From an uncultured Clostridia bacterium (GTDB lineage Bacteria > Bacillota > Clostridia > TANB77 > CAG-508): a DNA stretch of 36,607 nucleotides. The stretch lies in contig CANQFS010000012.1 in assembly GCA_947599825.1 (NCBI GenBank), forward strand, positions 1 to 36,607, written 5' to 3'. A program made the position numbers and the translations under genes. How positions within the stretch are numbered: the first letter of the stretch is position 1; the number at the start of each line of letters is the position of its first letter. The notes below the pieces were generated by a model. It had not been told where the DNA came from, searched no databases, and saw only the letters and a program-made list of their open reading frames with translations. Shown here piece after piece: positions 25,480-34,849 of this stretch.

Positions 25480-28083
25480 ATGAAAATATTGCATAAAAAA
25501 AGCATACTACAAAAGACAATTTTAGTAATACTAACAGTATTAGTAATTAATTTCATAGTACCAACCTATTCGCATGCAGACTGGGGAGGAGTATTAATAG
25601 ACCCAATAGTTGACTTAGTGTGTTCATTAGGAGATGCAATTGTCAACTTATTACAAGTATGTATGACAGGACAAAATGGAGAAAATAATGAAAAATATTT
25701 CAATAAATATGTGGTAAGAGATGATGAATTTTTCGGAAATTCTGCCTATAGCTACATGCAAGGAGATAATTTAACTGGAAGAACAGAAGAGCAAGTAGAT
25801 CCAGATGAACTTATAAAAGGGTGGCTACTTGATAGAAATAGATATTATATTCCAGTAGTAACTTATAGCCCAGAGCAAATCTTTACAAATAATGTACCAC
25901 TTTTAGATATTAACTTTATAAAACCAAATGACTATGGCGACTTAAAAGAAAGTTCAGCAGCAAAATTAAGACCAACCATTGCAAAATGGTATGTAGCACT
26001 TAGAAACTTATCTATTGTTGGTTTATTATCAATACTAGTATATGTAGGAATTCGTATTTTAATTTCGAGTACAGCAGCAGATAAAGCAAAATATAAGCAA
26101 ATGTTTACAGACTGGCTAATTGCGCTCTGCCTACTATTTTTCTTACATTACATTATGTCATTTATAATTACCTTAACAGAATCAATTACACAAGCAATAG
26201 ACGATGGTGGTGATTCAAGTATCGTTGTTAATGTAGTAGGTCAAGGAAAATTTTCAACCAACCTTTTAGGATTAGCAAGATTCAAAACACAATATGACGA
26301 CTTTTTCAAAAGAATAGCATATTTACTTTTATATATAGCATTAATTTTCTATACGTGTAAATTTACATTGATGTACTTAAAAAGAATGTTAATGATGGCA
26401 TTTTTGACATTAATTGCACCACTTGTAGCATTAACATATCCAATAGATAAAATAGGAGATGGTTCAGCACAAGCATTTAACACATGGCTAAAAGAATATA
26501 TATTTAATGCACTATTACAGCCTTTTCACTTAGTTATCTACATAGTACTTGTAAGTACAGCAATGGACTTAGCAGCAGACAATATAATATATGCTATTGT
26601 AGCAATGGGCTTTATCCCTGGAGCAGAGAAAATATTAAGAAATATCTTTAGCTTTAATAAAGCAGGAGCAGGAACAGTAGCTAGTGCATTAACAGGATTT
26701 TCAGTAGGAAATATGATGAGTAAATTAGGAAGAGGAAAAGGCGGTAGTGCTTCAAAAGGAGGAGCAGAAAAGAAACAAGAACAAGAAAAACCACCAAGAT
26801 TTGAAAAAAATCATGACTTTGCTACACAATTAGAACCACCAAGAGAACAAAATATTAAAGATGAGCAAAATAGTGGAGAAGATCCAAATAGTCAATTTGA
26901 TGTTAAATTTAATGGAACTAAAATAAAAAATCTTCAAGTTGGTAGTGGTAAAATTATGGATTTATCGAAAAATAATAATGATACTATTATGCCAGATAGT
27001 AATCCACAACCACAAGACGAAGCTCCAGAGCAAGGTAAACCAGACAACGCAAGTGAAAATAAGAACGAAAAATCAAGCAGATTCAAAAACTGGAGAAGAT
27101 ATCATAATATTACTAAAGCAGGAGCAGTGGAAGGAATTAAAAATATAGGAAAAGGTGCAACAAGAGGTATTGCTGGATTTGCAAAATTCGGAACAAGAAC
27201 AGTATTTAAAGCAGGAGTAGGTTCTTTAGCAGCAGCAGTTGCAGCAGCCAGTGGAGGAGGTCTTGCAGGAGCATCAGCAGCCTTTATGGCAGGTGCAAAT
27301 GTAGGTGGAAGAATTGGAACACCTGTAGCAAATGCAGCAGGGAACCTAATTACTGGAGCAGGTCATCTACTAGAAAGAAGTATAATATATGCACCTACTC
27401 AAGCAATAAAAGCAGAATCGGGAAATAAAAAAGCCGCTGTCGCAGATGCATTACTTGGTGGAACAGCAATTGGTAGAGAATTAGATATAGCAAATGGAAA
27501 CACAAGATATCAAGATGCTGCAAAAAGGAGAGAATTTAAAGAAGATAAATATAATAAACAATATCTAAAAGATATGATGACATCGCAAAATGGCGGAGTT
27601 GTACCATCTGCAAGAGAAGTAAAAGTAAAAATGAATAGCTTAGATCCATATATTGCACAAGGACTAACAGATATCAAGAAAATGATAAAAGCACAAGAAG
27701 TAGCACAAAAATATCATATTGATGATTCACAATCTGCAATCATTGCAGCATATGGAAAAGAAAATAAAATTACAGCAGATGTATTAAAAGATGAGAAAAA
27801 ACTAAAACCAGAACAAGCAAGATTTACACAAGAACTTACAAACAAAGGTTATTCACAAGCAAATGCTGAAAAAATAACGAACTATACTTTTAATGTATTA
27901 AAAGCACAAAATGATGTAGCACATGAATTGAAAAAACCAGCAGAAAAACAACCACAAGAAAAGCCAAGGGAGGTACAACAACCACAAGAAAAGCCAAGGG
28001 AGATAAAACAACCGCAAGAAAAGCCAAGGGAGGTACAACAACCGCAAGAAAAGCCACCAAGGCAAGTAAAACCAAAGAAATAA
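25480..28083 (+). CDS. VirB6/TrbL-like polytopic membrane protein
   Basis: 867 aa. Signal-like N-terminus (ILVILTVLVINFIVPTYSHA). At least five strong hydrophobic helices lie between about 170 and 385, including VGLLSILVYVGIRILI, LLLYIALIFYTCKF and MMAFLTLIAPLVALTYPIDK. A GAGTVASALTGFSVGNMMSK segment follows, then a long hydrophilic, Ala/Gly-rich cytoplasmic-looking region. The last 45 residues are a PQEKPREV-type repeat. Position after VirB4 and this topology fit the VirB6-like channel protein of Gram-positive systems. AGGAGGAAAG before the ATG. Confidence 0.8.
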   Translation: MKILHKKSILQKTILVILTVLVINFIVPTYSHADWGGVLIDPIVDLVCSLGDAIVNLLQVCMTGQNGENNEKYFNKYVVRDDEFFGNSAYSYMQGDNLTGRTEEQVDPDELIKGWLLDRNRYYIPVVTYSPEQIFTNNVPLLDINFIKPNDYGDLKESSAAKLRPTIAKWYVALRNLSIVGLLSILVYVGIRILISSTAADKAKYKQMFTDWLIALCLLFFLHYIMSFIITLTESITQAIDDGGDSSIVVNVVGQGKFSTNLLGLARFKTQYDDFFKRIAYLLLYIALIFYTCKFTLMYLKRMLMMAFLTLIAPLVALTYPIDKIGDGSAQAFNTWLKEYIFNALLQPFHLVIYIVLVSTAMDLAADNIIYAIVAMGFIPGAEKILRNIFSFNKAGAGTVASALTGFSVGNMMSKLGRGKGGSASKGGAEKKQEQEKPPRFEKNHDFATQLEPPREQNIKDEQNSGEDPNSQFDVKFNGTKIKNLQVGSGKIMDLSKNNNDTIMPDSNPQPQDEAPEQGKPDNASENKNEKSSRFKNWRRYHNITKAGAVEGIKNIGKGATRGIAGFAKFGTRTVFKAGVGSLAAAVAAASGGGLAGASAAFMAGANVGGRIGTPVANAAGNLITGAGHLLERSIIYAPTQAIKAESGNKKAAVADALLGGTAIGRELDIANGNTRYQDAAKRREFKEDKYNKQYLKDMMTSQNGGVVPSAREVKVKMNSLDPYIAQGLTDIKKMIKAQEVAQKYHIDDSQSAIIAAYGKENKITADVLKDEKKLKPEQARFTQELTNKGYSQANAEKITNYTFNVLKAQNDVAHELKKPAEKQPQEKPREVQQPQEKPREIKQPQEKPREVQQPQEKPPRQVKPKK
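27949..28075 (+). repeat. In-frame 30-bp tandem repeat at 3' end of VirB6-like gene
   Basis: Four units of CCACAAGAAAAGCCAAGG plus GAGGTACAACAA encode QPQEKPREV-like decapeptides. Copies differ by a few bases. Unit number may vary between strains. Confidence 0.85.
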
Positions 28084-28111
28084 AAGAATAAAAAAAGGAG
28101 GCTAATGAAGA

Positions 28112-29005
28112 ATGAATAAAATAATAAGTTACTGGAATCAAAATAGAGGAAAAATTATTTTAGTCATAATCACACTAGCCTTTCTTATTTTTATCATTCA
28201 ATTCCTAAATTATGTTGCAAAAATACAAAAGAGACAACAAAATAATCAAAATACAGTTGAAGAAGATTTTTCACAACTACCACTTAAATCTATAATAACA
28301 GGAGAAAGTGTTGACAAACAAACAACAGAAGAAAATGTAAACCTAATTGAGCAATTTATCAATTTATGTAATGAAGCAAAAACAAAAGAAGCATACAATA
28401 TGTTGACACAAGAATGTAAAGAAGCATTTTATACAACAGAAGAAATTTTTATAAAAAACTATTATGAACTAATATTTACAGAAAAAAAACTATATGGAAT
28501 AAAAAATTATAGTAGCACTTCAAACTATTACACTTATGAAGTAAAATTCTATAATGACATATTATCAACAGGAAAAATGCAAGATAGTGATATCTATCAA
28601 GATTATATTACTATTGATAAAAAACAGCAGAAAATTAGCATAAATAGTTTAATTCAAGCAAAAGCAATCAATAAAACAATAGAAAAAGATGAAATACAAG
28701 TAACAGTACTATCCAAAGAAGTATATAAAGAATGTGAAATTTATTCCATCACAATAAAAAACAATAGAAAGCAAAATATATCACTAACTTCGGCGTATGC
28801 CATAGGAGATGACAATGGAAAATATGATTCATTTTTTAATGAAATACCAAGTAACTCATTAACCTTAGGAGAAAAAAATACAAGAAATTATAGACTAAAA
28901 ATAAACAAAATATATAATTCATCAGCAACAATTGAAAGCATTTGCTTTGATAATATCATAATAGAAGGAGAAAATGAAAACATTACCATTACAATAGATG
29001 TATAA
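28112..29005 (+). CDS. Membrane-anchored NTF2-like protein (VirB8/TcpC-like)
   Basis: 297 aa. One N-terminal helix (about 13-32, IILVIITLAFLIFIIQFL) and a soluble extracytoplasmic part. EQFINLCNEAKTKEAYNMLT and the TEEIFIKNYYELIF stretch have the helical look of an NTF2-like domain. Such domains form VirB8/TcpC-type scaffolds. A C-terminal beta-rich part (ECEIYSITIKNNRKQNISL) resembles an Ig-like fold. AAAGGAGG before the ATG; 28 nt after the VirB6-like gene. Fold assignment is by pattern only. Confidence 0.6.
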   Translation: MNKIISYWNQNRGKIILVIITLAFLIFIIQFLNYVAKIQKRQQNNQNTVEEDFSQLPLKSIITGESVDKQTTEENVNLIEQFINLCNEAKTKEAYNMLTQECKEAFYTTEEIFIKNYYELIFTEKKLYGIKNYSSTSNYYTYEVKFYNDILSTGKMQDSDIYQDYITIDKKQQKISINSLIQAKAINKTIEKDEIQVTVLSKEVYKECEIYSITIKNNRKQNISLTSAYAIGDDNGKYDSFFNEIPSNSLTLGEKNTRNYRLKINKIYNSSATIESICFDNIIIEGENENITITIDV

Positions 29006-29019
29006 ACAAGGTGGTTAAT

Positions 29020-31699
29020 ATGGATAAAAACGAATTAAAAGAAGTAAAAGAAGTAGCAAGTAACAGTGCAAAACTTGCAAAAAATGCAGCCTCCGGAAAT
29101 GTTCTAGGGGCTGCTAAAAATGCGATAAATCTTCTAAAAAGTGAAAAATTTAGGAAAATGCTAAAAAAACAACTAATTTTAATTGCTATAAAAAGTATAA
29201 TACCAATTATTATTATTATATTTGTTGCCGGTTCAGTACTTAGCATATTCAATACAATTAAAGACAAAATGGGAGAATTAATAGGTAGAATAGGAAACTT
29301 TTCTACTAGTTTATGGACTAAAATTACAAATGACTATTGGATAGATATTGATGAAAAAGTTCTCTATGAAAAAGAAGACGGAACAAAAGAAGAACTAACA
29401 CTAGCAGACGTTTATATGGAAGAATTAACAGATTTAGGAATTTCCATAGAAGATTTAAGGCTATTAGGAGAAGTAGATTATAACGATGAAGAAGTATTAG
29501 CAAGTGAAGAAAACAGAAAATTGTTACAAAAATATCTTTGGGAATTCATAAGAGCAGACATGATTTCACAAGAAATTAACCGTCGTGGTAAAAAAACTTT
29601 AGTTAAAAAAACTGACGACACTAAAGTAGATGGTGGAATTTATTTATACCGTACAAAAAATGAAGTAGATGAAGAAGGCGTTGTTAGACTTGATTCTGCC
29701 ACTACTATGAAAATGGAATATCTAGATATGGACGAATTTTTAAGCTACCAAACTAAAGACCCATTAGAAATAGACTATGAAAAAGCAAAAAAAATATTTA
29801 CAGTAGATAGAGCAACAAGAGAGCTTTTTTACTATAAAGTAGATGAAATACAAGAAGTACAACAAAGTAATGAACATACAACTGACAAAGAATTGCAAGA
29901 GCCAAAAGTAATATTAACCTTACAAAAAGAGAAATATTTAGACTATGTCAGAAAATATACAATGCCATTCGAATTTTTAGTTAGCCTATGCCTTATTACC
30001 CAAAACCCAGAATTTGTATATCATGTTGCATATTTAGCAAGAAAAACAAATATAGAACTAGTCATTTTAGATAATATACAAGAAGAATCTTATATAGAAG
30101 AAGTAATAGGTCACTATAAAAAATATGATGCAAGCGGAGAAGTAATAGACGACAATCCAGATTATCTAGTTAGTAAAAAACAATACTACTATAAAACAGA
30201 CACACCAACAATAAAAATACAAAAAGTAAATACATGGTCATATGCTATGCTATATAAATATACAAACAAAATTATAGGAAATGAAGAAATGCAAGGAAAC
30301 TATGAGGGAACAGATGATGGCGACGAAGATTATAATGTAGTAGAAGAAGCATTAGAAGATGTAAAATATTCAACAGGAACACCAGACTCGCAAGGAAATG
30401 TGAAATATGTAACAACAACTACAATAACAGATCAAGTAAAAACAATAAAAACTTTAAACCGCAGTAACGAATATACACAAGAAATATTAGTAGATGAAAC
30501 TAAAAAATCAAAACAATTCTTAGGTTTACTTAGAAATAAAGAAGGAAAATGTTATGAAGATGATTGTTTTGAAGAAAAGGATCTCGTAAAAAACTGCGTA
30601 AAAAAAGCCGAATTTGATAAAGATGGAAAAAATGTATCATATAAACTACCAAATACGACAGAAAGAGAAATGCCACTAAACAAATTACAAAGTGGAGAGC
30701 AAATGCTTTATGCACTTTTAGAAACAACAAGTACTGATCCAGAAATGAGTGGATATAACTCAAAAATGCAAGGCTTAAAAGAATATATGCAATACATTAT
30801 GACCTTCCCAGAAAATGAATGGATTGATTTAGATGATGAAGACTTTGACGAATTACTAGAAGATGCAGATTATGATGATAACGTTACCTATGGTATGTTT
30901 TGGTGGCCATTAGACGAAAATGCGGAAGTAAGAGTTTCTTCATACTTTGGAAAACGTAGAGCACCAACACCAACAGCAAGTACAGACCATGGAGCAATAG
31001 ATATTGCAGTAGCAGAAGGAACAGACGTACTTGCTGCTGCAGATGGAGTTGTAGAATATGTTGGAAATGATCCAGATGGTTATGGAAATTATATTACCAT
31101 AGACCATCAAAACGGTTACAAAACAAGGTATGCACACAATTCAGAAATACTAGTAAAAAAAGGAGACAGTGTAAAAAAAGGACAAGTTATTGCAAAATCA
31201 GGTTCAACTGGAAATTCAACAGGACCACACTTACACTTTGAAGTACTATTAAATGGAACAAAAGTAGATCCATTAGACTATGTAAATATGACTAATAAGC
31301 AACCTACAGGAAAAACATACGATGAAGGAAATGCTACGCAATTAGAAGTAATCTATGCAGTAGTAGCACGGAGAATGTGACAAAAGCTACGATGGTGCAT
31401 TAGCTGTTATAACTTGTGTATTAAATCGTTGTGAATCATCTGCATGGAAAAGCTATGGAGGAAGTGACCCATATGCACAAATAACATATCCTAAGCAATT
31501 TACAGCCTATGGAGGAGACCGTTACAACCAATTTATAAGTGGAAAAGCACAAATACCATCATATGTAAAACAAGCAGTAGATGATGCATTAAATAAAGGA
31601 ATTCGAAATCATACATATACAAGATTTAGAACAACAAGTGATAGCATAAAAGAGAAATATCCAGCCGGAAAAGACATTGGAGGAAACTGGTATTTCTAA
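29020..31699 (+). pseudogene. Two-headed peptidoglycan hydrolase, M23 + SleB-type, frameshifted at 31369
   Basis: I choose the ATG at 29020 (AAGGTGG upstream) over a GTG at 29011. One membrane helix lies at about 50-75, followed by a long extracellular stalk. The M23/LytM endopeptidase domain is at about 635-755: H657 in DHGAID and H737/H739 in HLHFE. The first frame stops at 31378-31380. Removing one extra C at 31369 continues the protein as VIYAVVAGECDKSYDGALAV, an SleB/Hydrolase_2-type wall hydrolase with its Glu, to a stop at 31699 (GGNWYF end). The corrected protein is about 892 aa. As written the second enzyme is lost. Gram-positive type IV systems use such bifunctional hydrolases (VirB1-like) to open the wall. 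It could be intact in vivo if the C is a sequence error. Confidence 0.85.
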
Positions 31700-31711
31700 A
31701 AGGAGGAAAAA

Positions 31712-33040
31712 GTGAACTTAAAAAAATGGATATATGTTGTTATTAGTATCATTATTTTTCTAATTATAACACTAATAATTCTATTAAATCTTCAAAAAGA
31801 ACCACCAAAGCAAGAGCAAGATGAATATGAAGAAATCGTAATAGAATATGGAGCAATAAACAGAGTAAAAGATAAGAACATTTTCTTCACAGTATCATCT
31901 TGTGTAGACAAATACCTAATAGAAGTAGTTAGCCAAGATGCAGAAAACATATATAATTTATTATCTACAGACTACATCAAAAATAATGGAATCACAATGG
32001 AAAATGTTCTTAGCAAAATAGAAAAATATAATAAGCCACAAATATTTTCTAGTAAAATAGTGTATGAAATAAATAATACAACAAATATATCTACTTATTA
32101 TATAGAAGGAACTGTTAGAGACGACATCTTTGGAAAGCAATATTCAGAAGAAACACCAATAAAAATAGCAGTACAATTAGACAAAATAAAAGGAACTTAT
32201 GCCATTATTCCAAATGCAACAGTACCAGCTTCTGATAATGAAATACCAGAAATTACAATCACTAACATAGAGCCAAAAGGAACAAACACATATTATAGCG
32301 TAAACATATTAGACACCCAAATGGCAAGTATGTATTTAAAAGAATTTGCAAAACTATTAAACACAAACGTAAAAGAAGCTTATAGTAAATTAGAAGAAGA
32401 CTATAAAGAAAAAAGATTTCCAACCCAAAGCTCTTTTGAAGCATATATAAAATCAAAGGGAGACTATGTACTAGAGCCACAAGCAAAAACAGTTAGTGTA
32501 TCCGAAGAAGACCAAGAAACCATATATAAAATTCGAGACTACTATGGAAATCGCTATATAATAAAGGAAAGAGAAATATTAGACTATACAATACAATTAG
32601 ACGATTATACTATAGAAAGCGCAGAATTTAAAGAAAATTACGAACAAGCAAACAATAGAGATAAAGGAATATTAAATATAGACAAATTTTTTGAAATGTT
32701 AAATATGCAAGACTTTGAAAGTGCTTATGAGTTATTAGATAGCAATTTTAAGAAAAATCAATTTAAAACAATAGACGATTTTGAAAAATTTGTAAAAACA
32801 AACCTATTTTTAATAAACGACATTAACTATGAAGAATATAATAGTAATGTAGTAGGGCTATATGTTTATAGAGTAAATGTAACAGACATGACAGAAGAAA
32901 GCGAAAGAGAAGTTACTTTAAGCATTGTAGTAAAATTAAATGAAGAAACTGATTTTACAATGTCATTTTCAATAGAAGAAAAAGAAACTGTTGAAGAAGA
33001 CGACGAAGAAGATGAAGAAGATGAAGAAGTCGAAGAATAA
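31712..33040 (+). CDS. Membrane-anchored protein with repeated NTF2-like domains (TcpC/VirB8-like)
   Basis: 442 aa from GTG, with AGGAGG ideally spaced. One N-terminal helix (about 6-27). Three related helix-rich segments follow: AENIYNLLSTDYIKNNGITM, VKEAYSKLEEDYKEKRFPTQ and FESAYELLDSNFKKNQFKTI, each followed by beta-like sequence. These look like successive NTF2-like domains, as in TcpC/VirB8 scaffold proteins. It ends in a strongly acidic tail (EEDDEEDEEDEEVEE). Second protein of this type in the operon, 12 nt after the wall hydrolase. Confidence 0.6.
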   Translation: MNLKKWIYVVISIIIFLIITLIILLNLQKEPPKQEQDEYEEIVIEYGAINRVKDKNIFFTVSSCVDKYLIEVVSQDAENIYNLLSTDYIKNNGITMENVLSKIEKYNKPQIFSSKIVYEINNTTNISTYYIEGTVRDDIFGKQYSEETPIKIAVQLDKIKGTYAIIPNATVPASDNEIPEITITNIEPKGTNTYYSVNILDTQMASMYLKEFAKLLNTNVKEAYSKLEEDYKEKRFPTQSSFEAYIKSKGDYVLEPQAKTVSVSEEDQETIYKIRDYYGNRYIIKEREILDYTIQLDDYTIESAEFKENYEQANNRDKGILNIDKFFEMLNMQDFESAYELLDSNFKKNQFKTIDDFEKFVKTNLFLINDINYEEYNSNVVGLYVYRVNVTDMTEESEREVTLSIVVKLNEETDFTMSFSIEEKETVEEDDEEDEEDEEVEE

Positions 33041-33163
33041 AACTAGTAATACGAATAATAATATAGAAGACTAAAAAGTAAGTAAAAAAAGAGTAAAAAA
33101 ATTTGTCTAAATAGATAAGAAACAAAAAAATGAAGCAAAAGAGAGAGGAATAAATAAAAAATA

Positions 33164-34792
33164 ATGAATTCACGAGAATTAATAGGAAAAGTAGTTCAAG
33201 TAAAAATTATAAATAAAACAAATAATTGGTATATAGCGCAAACAATAAAAGAAAACCAAGTAATATATATACAAGAAGACGAGCCAGAAGAAGAACTACT
33301 AAACACTATACAAAAATGCATAGTAATAGAAGAAAGAGAAGGAAACCTAATAGGTTTTCTTCTTTCAAATCGTAAATTTATAAAAGACATCAAAAAAATA
33401 GACAGGAAGCTAAAAGAAAAAGAAGAATATAGGCAAATAAAAGACATTTATTTAATGGAAAGACTAAAAATAAATGGAAAAATAGTAGGGCTATACTTAG
33501 TAGATGAAGGAGAAATAGGCAAATACTATTTAGACACTACGGAAATAGGAACTTACGTAAAAAAACAAAAAGGAAACAATATAATCTTTAAAGAAAAAAC
33601 AATAGAAAACGAACTAGCAAAGCAAATAAAAGATATAGTGCAATCAATTGATTTAAATAAAAAAGAAATATCATTAAGACAAGAGCAAGAAAAAGAAAAA
33701 CACTTAATAGAAAAAGCATTAGGAATAGAAGAAAGGCAAATTACAAGAATAGTTACTCTAGACTTAAAACAAGAAATAGGAGAACAAAATAAAGAAAAAC
33801 AAAAAGAAACACGAGAAAATGAAAAAGTAAGAAAAGAACAAGAAAGAAATCTTTCACAAAAAACTATGAAAGCAAAAGACGACATAGCACGAAAAAATAT
33901 ATATAAACAAAATCAAGAGCAAAGTAGCATAAAAGACGTAAACATTAAACAAGAAATGGAAACAAAAGATAAAGTAACAGACATGAAAACACTAGGAAAA
34001 ATATTAAAAGACAATGGCAAGCTTCCACAAGTAGAAGGGAAAGAATTCATCAAAATTGGAATAATAGAATCAAATGAGAGAAAAAATTTAGTAAATGAAA
34101 AAGGAGAAAAAGCAAAAGTAAACACAACCAGATATTCATTAGTAGCAATAAGTAAAGATGGCACCGTTATGCCTATAGAAATAGAACAAGACTATGCAGA
34201 AGGAAACAATCCAAGAGAAATAAACTATCAAGTAAACCAAAAAGGGCAAGTAAGTCAAGACTCTGTATTATCTAGATTTAAAATAGGAGAAGGAACTTTA
34301 GCCGTAAAAAATGGAGAATATGGAGAAATAAAAGTATATCATTCACCACGAAAAACCATTGGAGGAAAAGGAGTAGAAGGAAATAAAAGTTTAGACAGAG
34401 AACTAGAAACAGACAACGTATGGGAAATGAAAAAAGAAGAAAGAGACTTAGCAGGAGAATATGAAGACGGATATAGAAGTGTAGAAGAAGGATATCAAGA
34501 AGCAAAATCACATGAAGATAAATCAGGAAAAATAAGAAAAAATGACAAAATGGAAACAAAAGACATAGACGGAGAAAAAAATACAAAATCACACGTACAC
34601 GATGAAGTAAATTACACAGCTTTAGCCGTAAAGTGGGGATACTATAAAGAAGGAGAGCCAAATAGTCAAAAAGCAAAAGAACTATTTGAAGAAAAAAGAA
34701 AAGAAAATCCTAAAAAAGAAACAAAAGAAATAATAGAAATGGTCACAGACGAATTAGAAGAAGAGCTAGGACACGACAGAAATAGTAGGTAA
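33164..34792 (+). CDS. Charged protein of unknown function at end of secretion operon
   Basis: 542 aa, not recognised. No signal peptide or membrane helix, so probably cytoplasmic. The N-terminal 150 residues look like a small beta-rich domain (GKVVQVKIINKTNNWYIAQT). A Lys/Glu/Gln coiled-coil region follows (about 165-260), then a folded-looking segment (about 275-420; EFIKIGIIESNERKNLVNEK, RYSLVAISKDGTVMPIEIEQ). The C-terminal part is charged (YTALAVKWGYYKEGEPNSQK). The ribosome site GAGAGAGG is 15 nt from the ATG, weaker than for its neighbours. It follows the acidic-tailed protein by 123 nt. It could be an adaptor, substrate or regulator of the system; no relaxase or coupling ATPase motif is present. 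Confidence 0.7.
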   Translation: MNSRELIGKVVQVKIINKTNNWYIAQTIKENQVIYIQEDEPEEELLNTIQKCIVIEEREGNLIGFLLSNRKFIKDIKKIDRKLKEKEEYRQIKDIYLMERLKINGKIVGLYLVDEGEIGKYYLDTTEIGTYVKKQKGNNIIFKEKTIENELAKQIKDIVQSIDLNKKEISLRQEQEKEKHLIEKALGIEERQITRIVTLDLKQEIGEQNKEKQKETRENEKVRKEQERNLSQKTMKAKDDIARKNIYKQNQEQSSIKDVNIKQEMETKDKVTDMKTLGKILKDNGKLPQVEGKEFIKIGIIESNERKNLVNEKGEKAKVNTTRYSLVAISKDGTVMPIEIEQDYAEGNNPREINYQVNQKGQVSQDSVLSRFKIGEGTLAVKNGEYGEIKVYHSPRKTIGGKGVEGNKSLDRELETDNVWEMKKEERDLAGEYEDGYRSVEEGYQEAKSHEDKSGKIRKNDKMETKDIDGEKNTKSHVHDEVNYTALAVKWGYYKEGEPNSQKAKELFEEKRKENPKKETKEIIEMVTDELEEELGHDRNSR

Positions 34793-34806
34793 TTAAAAAA
34801 ATAGTA

Positions 34807-34848
34807 TAAAAATCACCTTTACAAAATAAAATGTAAAAGGTGATTTTC
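34807..34848 (+). terminator. Hairpin at operon end that overlaps the dacF ribosome site
   Basis: AAAATCACCTTTACA and TGTAAAAGGTGATTTT pair with a single bulged A around a short AT loop, ending in TTTT. It can terminate the secretion operon. Its right arm contains the AAAAGGTG that serves as ribosome site for the next gene. Confidence 0.7.
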
Positions 34849-34849
34849 C

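Noticed and set aside
31360-31380. Programmed ribosomal frameshift in the wall hydrolase
   Set aside because: No slippery heptamer or following structure is seen, and the same extra-C lesion occurs in two unrelated genes.
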